Shown here: positions 19,001 through 26,329 of the stretch, piece by piece | How positions within the stretch are numbered: position 1 is the stretch's first letter | Layout: every line of letters starts with the position of its first letter | The notes under the pieces: generated by a model | Seen by the model: the letters and a program-made list of their open reading frames with translations, nothing else | What the model was told of the DNA's origin: nothing | Databases searched by the model: none | Translations under genes and position numbers: made by a program | NCBI GenBank assembly: GCA_963677085.2 | Contig: CAXXFH010000006.1 | Coordinates: 310,001 to 374,000, forward strand | Direction of reading: 5' to 3' | From: G963677085 sp963677085 | GTDB taxonomy: Bacteria > Planctomycetota > Planctomycetia > Pirellulales > Thermoguttaceae | DNA: 64,000 bases

Positions 19001-19711
19001 GTTGGCGTCGACGCCGCCGTACGACGTCAGTTTTCCTTCTCCCGCCTCACCGGCAAACTGCACGCCCGCGTCGGCGGGCAAGGCGGTTTGGACGACGACA
19101 CGGGCAGTCCGCCGCCGTTAGATCCATTGGGGGTGGGAACCCTAGTCCACGCCGTCTTGGCGGACGTCGATTTCAAGCGGTTGGACGACTTTCGTTGGGC
19201 CGACATGGTGCCGGCGCTCGTCGAACGCCACGCCCCGCGTCACCTGCCGGAGGCCGAACCTCGCGAGCTTCAGCATCCTCAGAAAATGACAGAGCGGTTT
19301 TTGGCATCCGCCCGGGCGGAACAGCTTGCCGCGGCCCGCGAGATCTACGCCGAGTTGGAATTCTTGCTAGCTTGGCCGCCGAAGCAGGCCGGTGCTGAAG
19401 AACCCTCGAGTCGGCAGCCCGACGGTCGCTACCTCCAGGGTTTCATCGACTGCTTGTATCAAGACACGGACGGCCATTGGCACGTGCTTGACTACAAGAC
19501 CAACCGCGTGGCCGCCGGCAAAGTGGCTGCCGTCGCCGAGCCGTACGAACTACAAATGCTGGTCTACGCCCTGGCGGTCGAGGAAATCACCGGCCAACGT
19601 CCGCGAGAGTTGGTGCTACACTTCCTCCAGCCGGGTGAAGAGTATACGGTGGCGTGGAACGAGACGGCCCGTCGTCGAGCGATTGAAGAAGTGAATCGAG
19701 GGCTTTCGTGA
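16097..19711 (+). CDS. addA: AddA-type UvrD-like helicase/exonuclease
   Basis: The 1204-residue protein is the AddA subunit: an SF1A helicase with Walker A LSAGAGCGKT (near residue 32), Walker B LLVDEFQDTD (near 390), VGDFKQSIYRFRGA, the late helicase motif SVHQSKGLEFPVVVVPD and LYVAATRAADYLILS. It ends in a PD-(D/E)XK nuclease with GFIDCLYQ and VLDYKTN (near 1133). With AddB it unwinds and resects DNA ends to start RecA-dependent repair. The ATG at 16097 lacks a strong ribosome-binding site. In most genomes addB and addA abut; here about 725 bases of nuclease gene and repeat separate them. Its stop overlaps the next gene by four bases. Confidence 0.93.
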   Translation: MSTPQSTARKPGLTEQQRCAISARKVSVALSAGAGCGKTFVLTERFLSELDPATSKPGQRPRLSQLIAITFTERAAREMRDRIRAACRTRLLDAPESEVDYWLALIRELDAARISTIHSFCGSLLRAHAVEAQLDPQFRVLDQAQAETVLFEVLDEELRRRLAAGDETVLQLIVQFDLGSLYEMIQVLLGKRQEIDWDRWTKTTVDELLEHWDTFWQRDALPRLLGQVVESPQAETVLRLAREMPSTNATMQERFALLVDKLSALQTSKTPEDDLLEIREAAKVQGGGGKKAFASDELYQKFNDAAKRLRDLIDKVKKNLAFDLVAARPAAEMSLKLLSLTADIATVYNARKLELGALDFDDLLIRARQLLVGPQRAELRRRLAGQLHLLLVDEFQDTDPLQVELVEALCNDDVSRGKLFFVGDFKQSIYRFRGAQPHVFRQLRESIPDAGRLPLSLNFRSQPAILDFVNELFADRFSPYEPLRAFRAQVALRPAVEIMLAHETNEEQLVGEGAHQRERLAEMGRAERLRRTEADWIARRLRHMLDQGEPLVYDEAAAKAGAPAARAVRPGDIALLFRALSNVELYEEALQRYGIDYYLVGGKAFYSQQEVFDLANLLRAVESACDELSLAGALRSPFFGLYDETLYWLVHAGAKNTPRSLDAGLMQDALPPQIEGEQRRRTTHAATTLRGLRSVKDRVPIAQLIHRALEATAYDAALLGEFLGERKLANLQKLVEQARAFDRQGGFTLSDFITQLSQFVARQPDEALAATHPETTDVVRLMSVHQSKGLEFPVVVVPDIDRARHTGRGSVAFSPELGPMVKLPDGPSGFDLHAVAETAEDEAELDRLLYVAATRAADYLILSAGMEDPQKPRGPWLKRLFERFGNLAIGGTADGQHHEELAETPPLAEMKTSDTETPDGQLYQVVTTRPPAPKKVAGPRRRDLEKIVDKAQEMAARGEGRVPPHVDPVGVDAAVRRQFSFSRLTGKLHARVGGQGGLDDDTGSPPPLDPLGVGTLVHAVLADVDFKRLDDFRWADMVPALVERHAPRHLPEAEPRELQHPQKMTERFLASARAEQLAAAREIYAELEFLLAWPPKQAGAEEPSSRQPDGRYLQGFIDCLYQDTDGHWHVLDYKTNRVAAGKVAAVAEPYELQMLVYALAVEEITGQRPRELVLHFLQPGEEYTVAWNETARRRAIEEVNRGLS

Positions 19712-20958
19712 TCGATCCCCAAAGACAACGTGATTTTGCCACGCAAGTCGTCGAGAAGCTCCGTGCGGCGGGGTTTGTGGCGTACTTTGCCGGGGGATGC
19801 GTGCGCGATCAATTGCTAGATCGGGTGCCGAAGGACTACGATGTGGCCACTAACGCCACGCCGCCGGAGATTCGCCAGGTGTTCGGACACCGGCATACGC
19901 TGGCCATCGGCGCCGCGTTTGGGGTGATTACTGTAAAAGGTCCACGAGCGGCCGGGATGGTCGAGGTGGCCACCTTTCGCGAAGACGCCGAGTACAGCGA
20001 CGGCCGCCATCCCGATCACGTGACCTTCAGCACGGCCGAGGCCGACGCCTCGCGCCGCGACTTCACGATCAACGGTCTCTTCTACGACCCGGTCGAACAA
20101 AAGGTGATCGACTTTGTCGGCGGGCAGGAAGACCTTCGTCGCGGTGTGCTTCGAGCGATTGGCACGGCCCACGACCGGTTCGATGAAGACAAGCTGCGCA
20201 TGTTGCGCGCCGTGCGGATGGCGGCCACTTTCGACTTCGCGTTGGACGAAGCCACGCGAGCGGCCATCGTCGAAATGGCCGATTTAATCGACGTTGTCAG
20301 CCCCGAACGCATTGCCATGGAAATGCGACGGATGCTGGCCGAGCCCTATCGTGTGCGGGCCGCGCGGTTGCTTGTTGAGGCGGGCTTGGCGCGCAAGGTG
20401 TTGCCCGAGGTTCTCGCGGCCGATGGTTCGACCGACGAGCGGTTCGAGCAAGGGCTTCGAGTGATCGACCGCCTGGCAGGGCCCGAGTTCCCGCTGGCCC
20501 TGGTCGGGTTGTTGCACCCGTTGGTCGACGTGGCGGCCGTGCGTCGGCTTGCGCTGCGGTGGCGGTTGTCGAACAAAGAAGCCGAGCGAGCAGCCTGGCT
20601 GGTCGAAAATCACGCAGCGTTGTCGGACGCGCCGCGAATGCCGTTTTCGCGATTGCAGCCGTTGTTGATCAAACCGGGCATCGACGATCTGTTGGCACTG
20701 CACGAAGCGATTGCCACGCAGAACGCTCCGGCGGTGGCCTATTGTCGCCAGTTGCTCGAAAGGCCACGTGAACAGCTCGACCCGCCACCGCTGTTGACCG
20801 GTAACGACCTGCTTACGCACGACATTGCCCAAGGCCCGCGCTACCGCGACCTGCTCGAAGCGGTTCGCAATGCCCAACTCGATGGGAAGATTCACGACCG
20901 CGATGAGGCACTGGCGCTGGTCGACCAGATCGAAGCAAAGCGGAAAGCGGAAAGCTGA
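19708..20958 (+). CDS. cca: CCA tRNA nucleotidyltransferase (class II, poly(A) polymerase family)
   Basis: The 416-residue protein has the class II nucleotidyltransferase signature GGCVRDQLL followed by KDYDVAT (catalytic aspartates), then RRDFTINGLFYDP and EDKLRMLRAVRMAATFDF. A helical C-terminal RNA-binding part follows. It would add or repair the 3' CCA of tRNA, consistent with both tRNA genes here lacking an encoded CCA; poly(A) polymerase activity is an alternative. It starts with GTG at 19708, overlapping the addA stop, so the two are coupled. The last residues (AKRKAES) and the stop codon come from a GA-rich dispersed repeat, so the original C-terminus may have been altered. Confidence 0.88.
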   Translation: MIDPQRQRDFATQVVEKLRAAGFVAYFAGGCVRDQLLDRVPKDYDVATNATPPEIRQVFGHRHTLAIGAAFGVITVKGPRAAGMVEVATFREDAEYSDGRHPDHVTFSTAEADASRRDFTINGLFYDPVEQKVIDFVGGQEDLRRGVLRAIGTAHDRFDEDKLRMLRAVRMAATFDFALDEATRAAIVEMADLIDVVSPERIAMEMRRMLAEPYRVRAARLLVEAGLARKVLPEVLAADGSTDERFEQGLRVIDRLAGPEFPLALVGLLHPLVDVAAVRRLALRWRLSNKEAERAAWLVENHAALSDAPRMPFSRLQPLLIKPGIDDLLALHEAIATQNAPAVAYCRQLLERPREQLDPPPLLTGNDLLTHDIAQGPRYRDLLEAVRNAQLDGKIHDRDEALALVDQIEAKRKAES

Positions 20959-20967
20959 AAGCGGAAG
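20937..20967. repeat. GA-rich GCGGAAAGC repeat at the 3' end of cca
   Basis: Three or more units of GCGGAAAGC run across the stop codon of the CCA enzyme gene. The stop TGA is created by the variant GCTGAAAGC. Confidence 0.7.
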
Positions 20968-20974
20968 GACACTT

Positions 20975-21009
20975 CCTCTGGTTCCCACGCGAAACGTGGG
21001 AACCAGAGG
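20975..21009. terminator. Perfect 15-bp stem between convergent genes
   Basis: CCTCTGGTTCCCACG (20975-20989) pairs perfectly with CGTGGGAACCAGAGG (20995-21009) over a five-base loop. It lies between the converging cca and membrane-protein genes and could stop transcription from both sides, although no T-run follows. The GGTTCCCACG core recurs at 57221 and 62162, so it is also a dispersed repeat. Confidence 0.55.
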
Positions 21010-21025
21010 TTAGAAATCGGAAAGA

Positions 21026-22708
21026 CTACGGAGCCTGTTGCTCAAGCACGACGGCGTAGGGATCGGCATAGACTTCGACCCATCGCGGGTCGTCTTTCAG
21101 TGCCAATACGAGCGGTGCGTTGGGGCGTAGGCAGACGACGTCAATCTTCCGCTCTTCGAGTAGCTTCTGCCAGCCTAGTTGGGCGCCAACAAGTCGCTGG
21201 TAGTCGCGGATGTGTTGCTCGCCCTGGACTTCGTTGCGGTCGTCAATCCAGTTGCGCAACGTCGGCCAGCCGTGCCAAGTGAGCCATCCGCCCCAGGCGC
21301 AATCGTGCAGAACGACCCGATCGGGATAATGCTCGATTACATGCTCCAACGCCGCCGTGGGGATGTGTCGTGGGTCGTGACCGCTATGGCCTTCAGCCGT
21401 TGCCGACCATGCAAACAACGCGGCAACCAGCGCGATCAGCCCCAGCCAGCTCTCGCGTCGTTCTTGCCCGGGCTGTTGCTGTGTCACCGCGTTCTTCGTG
21501 CCGGTCCGACGTCGCCAAAAGCCGCTTTGCAGTTCGGCGAAGCTCGGGTTGCCATGCGACGGTTCGCCGCCGAAGACCGACAGCGTCGCGGTACGTCGCT
21601 CGCGTGTCTTCTGAAACCAACGCCCCAGCTTGCGGAGCATGGGCACGTCGACACTCAGTTGGGCCAGCATCGGCACCGTGACCACCACCCAAAGTGCCAC
21701 GTAGCGATATCCGCTCAGCGCAAAGTGCAGCCACACGACCGACAGGACCACGGCGGTCAGGCTTGCCCGACGCCGGCTCGTGGCCAACAGCAACGGCAAC
21801 AGCAGAATCAGCGGCTCGAAGCACAACGCCCCACGGCCGTGGAAGTTGGGCGATTGCCATTCCATGTTGAGGTTCATAAAGAACGGGTTGCCCAACAGCT
21901 TCAACACCCAAGGGTAAATGTTCCAACCATACGGGTTGATGAGCGTACACGCGGCGGCCGCCGGCAGAAGCCACGAAAGATGTGCGAGCCGCCCGAGGGC
22001 GCCTTTGCCTTCGCCATAGTAGGGCAGCCCGATGGCCAACACCAGTTCGACTGCCCAGGCCACGGCCAACACAACCAGCCCGGCCAAAAAACCGCCGTGT
22101 GTGTTGGTCCAGACGACCATCAACGGCAACAACCACAGCAGGGCCCGCGGTGAACAACGGCCGCGATGAAACCGGTCGACCAGCCAAGCCGTGAGCATTA
22201 TCGCCAGCACGCTGAACACGTTGGGTCGGGCCATCCAGGCCGGCGCCGTCCCCAGCGCCGCGGCCGCCGTCCAGGCCACGGCCGCAAGTCGCCCAACTCC
22301 GTCGGCCCGCAGCACGGCGTACATCGCTCGGAAGATGATCAGCAACACGGCGATCGTCACTGCCGCGATTCCTTCCAGGCCGCCAAGCCAGTAGCCGCCG
22401 CGAAGGGCCAAGTCGCCCAGCCATTGGTTGGTCCGCCAGGGTTGCCCGCCGCGAGGACCGGAGAATGAGTCGGCCGTGAGCCAACCGCCGGCGGTCCACA
22501 TGGCGTCGACATTGCGCAAGTGCCAGCCGAGACCGGGGTCGTCGAGCATCGAGCCGCGGCTATGCACCACCAAGCACAGCGCCAGCGCGACCAGCAGGGC
22601 GTCGATCAATTCGAGCCGCAGCCATCCGAAGCACCATTGGCCGATACTTTGCCCGCCGAACCACTGCCGGCGTGTCGCGGTGGGCAACTTAACGATGTCG
22701 TTGTTCAT
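21026..22708 (-). CDS. Polytopic membrane protein resembling GT-C glycosyltransferases
   Basis: The 560-residue protein has about ten hydrophobic segments. After the first comes DDPGLGWHLRNVDAM, then LTADSFSG and PWRTNQWLGDLALRGG. This D-x-D-P-x-x-x-W-H-L and N-x-W-L pattern is seen in uncharacterised GT-C-like membrane families in planctomycetes and relatives, which transfer sugars from lipid carriers. A soluble C-terminal domain follows from about residue 440. I chose the ATG at 22708 (MNNDIVKLP); an upstream in-frame start would add a non-membrane leader. A glycosyltransferase 2 gene lies nearby in the opposite direction. Function is inferred only by pattern. Confidence 0.6.
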   Translation of the reverse strand: MNNDIVKLPTATRRQWFGGQSIGQWCFGWLRLELIDALLVALALCLVVHSRGSMLDDPGLGWHLRNVDAMWTAGGWLTADSFSGPRGGQPWRTNQWLGDLALRGGYWLGGLEGIAAVTIAVLLIIFRAMYAVLRADGVGRLAAVAWTAAAALGTAPAWMARPNVFSVLAIMLTAWLVDRFHRGRCSPRALLWLLPLMVVWTNTHGGFLAGLVVLAVAWAVELVLAIGLPYYGEGKGALGRLAHLSWLLPAAAACTLINPYGWNIYPWVLKLLGNPFFMNLNMEWQSPNFHGRGALCFEPLILLLPLLLATSRRRASLTAVVLSVVWLHFALSGYRYVALWVVVTVPMLAQLSVDVPMLRKLGRWFQKTRERRTATLSVFGGEPSHGNPSFAELQSGFWRRRTGTKNAVTQQQPGQERRESWLGLIALVAALFAWSATAEGHSGHDPRHIPTAALEHVIEHYPDRVVLHDCAWGGWLTWHGWPTLRNWIDDRNEVQGEQHIRDYQRLVGAQLGWQKLLEERKIDVVCLRPNAPLVLALKDDPRWVEVYADPYAVVLEQQAP

Positions 22709-23125
22709 GGGCGTTCGGTTGGCCCGGGGGCAGAGGGTGGGGGATTCGTGCGGCTGGGTGGCAATTCGGGAGACGCTCGACGGGATACGAACGAAACGGC
22801 CCGTCATTGGCCATCTTCGTGCCAACCATGCATTGTATTTCAACCGAGTTGCCCGGGGATGGTTTGTAGCGGTTGCTCTGGTTGGGTCGGGCGGTTTTTG
22901 ACATCCCTCGGCGGTACCGTAGAGTTTCCCTAGCCTGGATTTCTCACAACCAGATCAACCACGGAGCCACGGAGGTCACGGAGAATCGAAATCTGCCGCA
23001 GAGCGATATCCGTTTGACTGCTGATGCACTGCCGGACAACCGTTGTCATTGGTTGTGCCGTGTAAACGACTCGGTGTCCTCCGTGCCTCCGTGGTGAAAA
23101 AAACGGGCTAGCTGATCGACGGACA
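22709..23125. other. Divergent intergenic stretch carrying a palindromic element
   Basis: This region separates two divergent envelope genes. Most of its right half is the CACGGAG-type element at 22939-23100. I see no gene and no clear promoter boxes. Confidence 0.55.
22939..23100. repeat. CACGGAG palindromic element, copy 1
   Basis: The left arm contains ACCACGGAGCCACGGAG and the right arm CTCCGTGCCTCCGTGGT, so the ends are inverted repeats around unique sequence. The same layout occurs at 33909-34062. It ends 25 bases before the GT2 gene. Confidence 0.75.
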
Positions 23126-23986
23126 ATGACTGGCGACACGAAGATGACGCAAACGGTAATCGTCGTTCCCTGTTACAACGAAGCGAGGCGGTTGGACCTC
23201 GGCGCGTTGATTCGTCATGCGCTGGAGGATCTTCCGCATCGGTTCATGCTGGTCGACGACGGCAGCAGCGACGACACGCTGGCGTTGCTAATGGATCTGC
23301 ACGAGTTTCAGCCCGAGCGGTTCCACGTTTGCAGTCTTCCGGAAAACATCGGCAAGGCCGAGGCCGTGCGCCGCGGGATGCTGGAAGCCCTGAAGCTGAA
23401 GCCACAATACGTGGGCTTTTGGGACGCCGATCTGGCCACGCCGTTGGAGGCGATCGAAGATTTCGTTGCCCTCTTGGAACGTCGTCCCGAGATGGAATTG
23501 GTCACCGGTGCCCGAGTACGCTTGTTAGGTCACTCGATCGAACGGCGGGTGGTTCGGCATTGCCTGGGACGGCTGTTTGCTGCTGCGGCAGCGACGACTC
23601 TGCGCCTGCCGGTGTACGATACCCAGTGCGGGGCCAAGCTGTTTCGGGTGACTCCGCAGTTGATGGCCATCTTCGGCAGTCCGTTCATCACCAACTGGAC
23701 GTTCGACGTGGAGATTATCGCCCGGATGATCCAGCAGCGGCGGGGGACCGAGTTGCCTTCGGTCGATCGGGTGATCTACGAATACACGCTCGACACGTGG
23801 CACGACGTACCCGGCTCGAAGGTTCGCCCATTGGATTTCGTTCGCGCGGTACACGAGCTATGGGCGATCCGTCGCACGTATATCGACAGCAGAACCCACG
23901 TCTATCTACCGCCCCTCGATCCGCCCCCCCTTGAATCCGAGCAGCAGACAAGCGAACCTGAAGAGGTGGAGTTGAACACGTTGTAG
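23126..23986 (+). CDS. Family 2 glycosyltransferase, dolichyl-phosphate sugar synthase-like
   Basis: The 286-residue cytoplasmic-face enzyme has the GT2 layout: VIVVPCYNEARRLD at the N-terminus, LVDDGSSDDT for nucleotide-sugar binding, and the DxD-like WDADLATP near residue 112. The later TQCGAKLFR and WTFDVEIIARM segments match lipid-phosphate hexose synthases, so it probably charges a polyprenyl phosphate with a sugar for envelope glycosylation. Starts at 23126 and 23144 are both possible; neither has a good ribosome-binding site. It has no membrane anchor of its own. The neighbouring GT-C-like membrane protein could use its product, but that is inference. Confidence 0.82.
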   Translation: MTGDTKMTQTVIVVPCYNEARRLDLGALIRHALEDLPHRFMLVDDGSSDDTLALLMDLHEFQPERFHVCSLPENIGKAEAVRRGMLEALKLKPQYVGFWDADLATPLEAIEDFVALLERRPEMELVTGARVRLLGHSIERRVVRHCLGRLFAAAAATTLRLPVYDTQCGAKLFRVTPQLMAIFGSPFITNWTFDVEIIARMIQQRRGTELPSVDRVIYEYTLDTWHDVPGSKVRPLDFVRAVHELWAIRRTYIDSRTHVYLPPLDPPPLESEQQTSEPEEVELNTL

Positions 23987-24033
23987 CAAGGGTTCGCGGG
24001 GCAAAGGATTCAATGGAGTCGGGGGAGAAGACG

Positions 24034-24204
24034 ATGGACAAGAAGGCAAAGAAAAAGATCCAAACATTGCGTACGCGTATCCAGAAGCTGCAGCAGCAGT
24101 TGGCCGGTGCGAAAAAACAGGCCGACGAGCCGGGCGAAATCGAGACGCTCGAAAAGCAAATCGCCGAGGCCGAAGCAGAGGTCACTAAGCTCCAGGCGTC
24201 CTGA
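24034..24204 (+). CDS. Small coiled-coil protein of unknown function
   Basis: The 56-residue product is almost entirely charged helix: MDKKAKKKIQTLRTRIQKL followed by QQQLAGAKKQ and a Glu/Ala/Lys heptad pattern to the end. The ATG at 24034 is favoured over one at 24013 because GGGGGAG lies just before it. It resembles short single-helix proteins often seen in planctomycetes and could act as an oligomerisation or tether peptide. No function is known. Confidence 0.6.
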   Translation: MDKKAKKKIQTLRTRIQKLQQQLAGAKKQADEPGEIETLEKQIAEAEAEVTKLQAS

Positions 24205-24206
24205 TT

Positions 24207-24435
24207 ACTCAAACCGAAAATGACTTCGACATCGGAGCCGCAGATGGACGCAGAGGAACGCAGATAGAAGCGATTCCAGTATTAGGCAGTCTCTATCGCG
24301 GATGGGCAACTTGCGAGAAGCATCGTCTTGAAAGCGTGATTTGGCCGGTAGTCGATGTTTTCACGTCGTTTTTGTCATCTGCGTGTATCCGTGTTCATCT
24401 GCGGCTTCCTTCAGTTTTCATTTTTGAATGATTAC
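24207..24435. repeat. Palindromic MITE-like element, family A, copy A
   Basis: The left end is ACTCAAACCGAAAA, followed by GAGCCGCAGATGGACGCAGA. The right end carries TCATCTGCGGCTTCCTTCAG and TTTTCA. The middle shares blocks with copy B (for example GAAGCATCGTCT). The 7-mer TGATTAC brackets it (24202-24208 and 24429-24435), a possible target duplication. Its right edge supplies the last codons of the CPBP protease gene. Confidence 0.75.
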
Positions 24436-25149
24436 CAGGTCGTAGCCGACCAGAAAGATGGCGGCGTCGATCACCAAATGGCTCAGCCACGGTCCCAGCA
24501 GCGAGCCGCTGCGCTGGTAGAGCCATGCCCAATAGGCCCCGCCGACCGCCACGCACAGGGCAAAGAACCACGCCAAGGGCGAGAGCCAGCCGAAGTAGAG
24601 CCCCAACACCACGACGTGATGAGCGGCGAACCCCAGGGACGAAATGGCTACTGCCAGCCCGACCGGTATCAGCCTGCGTAACTGGCCGAAAATGAACCAG
24701 CGGAAGTAGTATTCTTCGAACGCCGAATTCAGCAGCGAGAGGCCCACGGCCAGTGCGAGATATTTCGCTGGCGTGTCGAGCCCGAAGCCGAGTAGCTTTT
24801 CACGCATGGCCACGGCTCCTACTTCGAGCATTCCGGCCGGTTTCCACCAGCCGTAGTACAGCAGAAGCATTCCGGCGAACACCGCCAAGCCGAAGCCGAG
24901 CCCTTCGGCGATTCCCGCCGTGGTGGCCGGCCACGTAAGCCGCTCACGCTGTACGCCCACCACCCAAACCACTGGCAGTACGTACATCAGCATTTTACAG
25001 CCGCCGAAGACGAGTTGCTGCATTGTGCCCGGCTGCTGGGCCAAGTAGACGAAGTAGAACCAAGTCAACACGGTGGGCAGCACGAGGGCGACGAGCACGG
25101 CCACGGCATCAGCCCGGCGACGCGACGAGGGCAAGGACGGTTTGAGCAT
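24418..25149 (-). CDS. CPBP family intramembrane metalloprotease
   Basis: The 243-residue membrane protein has about seven hydrophobic segments and the CPBP (CAAX/ABI) motifs: paired glutamates in NSAFEEYYFRWF (EExxxR), a histidine motif in GFAAHHVVVL, and a third in LSHLVIDAA. The family cleaves substrates within the membrane; bacterial members often serve in bacteriocin immunity or protein maturation, but the substrate here is unknown. The ATG at 25149 is the first good start. Its last codons (IIQK and stop) lie in the terminal repeat of a palindromic element, so the native C-terminus may have been replaced. Confidence 0.85.
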   Translation of the reverse strand: MLKPSLPSSRRRADAVAVLVALVLPTVLTWFYFVYLAQQPGTMQQLVFGGCKMLMYVLPVVWVVGVQRERLTWPATTAGIAEGLGFGLAVFAGMLLLYYGWWKPAGMLEVGAVAMREKLLGFGLDTPAKYLALAVGLSLLNSAFEEYYFRWFIFGQLRRLIPVGLAVAISSLGFAAHHVVVLGLYFGWLSPLAWFFALCVAVGGAYWAWLYQRSGSLLGPWLSHLVIDAAIFLVGYDLVIIQK

Positions 25150-25484
25150 GGCACACGAGTCTGATTTGGGATTTCTGATTTGGGGGGTAATCGATCGGGA
25201 TTAGGTACCACGCTAATCGTTCCACGTCTTGCGAAGGCGTGGTCGCTTCAGCGAACACGCAAACCGCCCAGTTCTCGCGTTCCAACGCGCAAGAGTGGTT
25301 GATCACGAATCGGATTAGCAGTGTTATCCGTTATACATTCTGCCAGGCGAGAACCACCGCGGAGTATAACGCGCCAAACGGCAGAAAAAAGATTCTCCCC
25401 TCTGGGGAGAGGGGCCGGAGGTGAGGGGTTTTCACAGTAAGGATGATTTTGGAAACGAGGCGTTCATCGCCACCACTCTTCCTC
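25150..25484. other. Gene-free stretch with short palindromes
   Basis: I see no gene. The stretch contains a hairpin-rich segment around 25397-25420 (CTCCCCTCTGGGGAGAGG) of a type common between planctomycete genes, and it must carry the promoter of the CPBP gene at its left edge. Confidence 0.45.
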
Positions 25485-25904
25485 TCACGGCGCCACGCGA
25501 AACGCCTCCTTCTCAAACGGATTGTCGCGATACGGATCGCCGCCGCGGAGCCAGGCGACGGCCGAACAGGCCAGATAAGCGGGCACGAAGGCCAAACCCC
25601 AACGCTCGTACTGTGCCACGTGGACCAACTCATGTGCCCGGGCGATGTCCAGGGCCGCATCGGTCCGCCCCAACACACAATGGCCCAACGTCAGGGCGAT
25701 CGGTCCGTTGGGCAACCGGCACAATAACCAGGCGACCGCGCCGCCATAGAACTCGACAATCCGCCCCCGCCGCCGCACATGCCCGCCCGAAAACAAACCC
25801 AACAGCCCGACCAACGTGCCGAACAATGTCCACGGCGCGGCCCAAACGACACACGCCGGCAACAACAGCACGGATCGACGATTGCTCTCTTGGTGGCCGT
25901 TCAC
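25485..25904 (-). CDS. Small membrane protein with HELVH metalloprotease-like motif
   Basis: The 139-residue product has a hydrophobic N-terminal segment (VLLLPACVVWAAPWTLFG), a conserved-looking centre and HELVHVAQYERWG near residue 90, followed by a second hydrophobic stretch (LAFVPAYLACSAVAW) and the ending NPFEKEAFR. The H-E-x-x-H-V-x-Q pattern followed by a late Glu resembles short zinc-binding domains, but whether it is proteolytic is unknown. It starts with GTG at 25904. It stands alone between intergenic repeats. Confidence 0.6.
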   Translation of the reverse strand: MNGHQESNRRSVLLLPACVVWAAPWTLFGTLVGLLGLFSGGHVRRRGRIVEFYGGAVAWLLCRLPNGPIALTLGHCVLGRTDAALDIARAHELVHVAQYERWGLAFVPAYLACSAVAWLRGGDPYRDNPFEKEAFRVAP

Positions 25905-25962
25905 GAAGGTTCGTTTTTTGACGGGATAACAGGATCAACTGGATCGGCTAGAGCCGTGCGTC

Positions 25963-26239
25963 GGGTGCCACTCCGGCTTGTCCAGCAGTGTTCAATGGAG
26001 CCTCAATCGTCTACCGGGTAGAACTCCACCGGTCGCCTTGCCCGACCATGGCTTGGTCGACACTCCGGCCGAGTTCTCCCCGCCAGGCATCGCTGGTCAG
26101 CAAGGAAAGCCGACGGTAGCATGAAAACGTTGGTTTGTGGAAGTGGCCCGGATCGTTGAAATGTCGAACTTGTTTTCGATGTGGCTGGGTTCGTCTCATA
26201 CCCCTAATCCTACCCCAGCCCGGCACTGCTGGACAAGCC
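25963..26239. repeat. Inverted repeat pair left of IS110
   Basis: GGCTTGTCCAGCAGTG at 25975-25990 is the exact reverse complement of CACTGCTGGACAAGCC at 26224-26239. The left arm is preceded by GGGTGCCA, as in the REP-like family. About 230 bases separate the arms. Confidence 0.7.
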
Positions 26240-26280
26240 AGCAGTTGGTATGAGAGCCCGTTGCTCGGGATTGGGGTATA
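26197..26280 (+). ncRNA. Candidate IS110 bridge RNA core (structured leader)
   Basis: CATACCCCTAATCC (26197-26210) can pair with GGGATTGGGGTATA (26267-26280). This closes a structure that contains the perfect hairpin CTGCTGG/CCAGCAG (26226-26244) and a second small stem CCCG/CGGG. IS110-group elements encode a bridge RNA in the non-coding region before the transposase, and the position fits. The hairpin is also an arm of a REP-like repeat, so the assignment is tentative. Confidence 0.4.
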
Positions 26281-26329
26281 ACGTTGGTGTTTACGAATCC
26301 GACGTTTCCCCAACCCAGGAGCAACGGAC

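Larger units (their letters stand above)
25905..26329. other. Left flank of the IS110 element
   Basis: This holds a split GGGTGCCA-type palindrome and the structured region upstream of the transposase start. No protein gene is visible. The true left end of the insertion sequence lies somewhere in the right two thirds. Confidence 0.55.

Noticed and set aside
21179..22153. Plus-strand frame of 324 codons opposite the membrane protein
   Set aside because: The minus strand encodes regularly spaced membrane helices; the plus frame is rich in Gln, Arg and Pro, typical of shadow frames.
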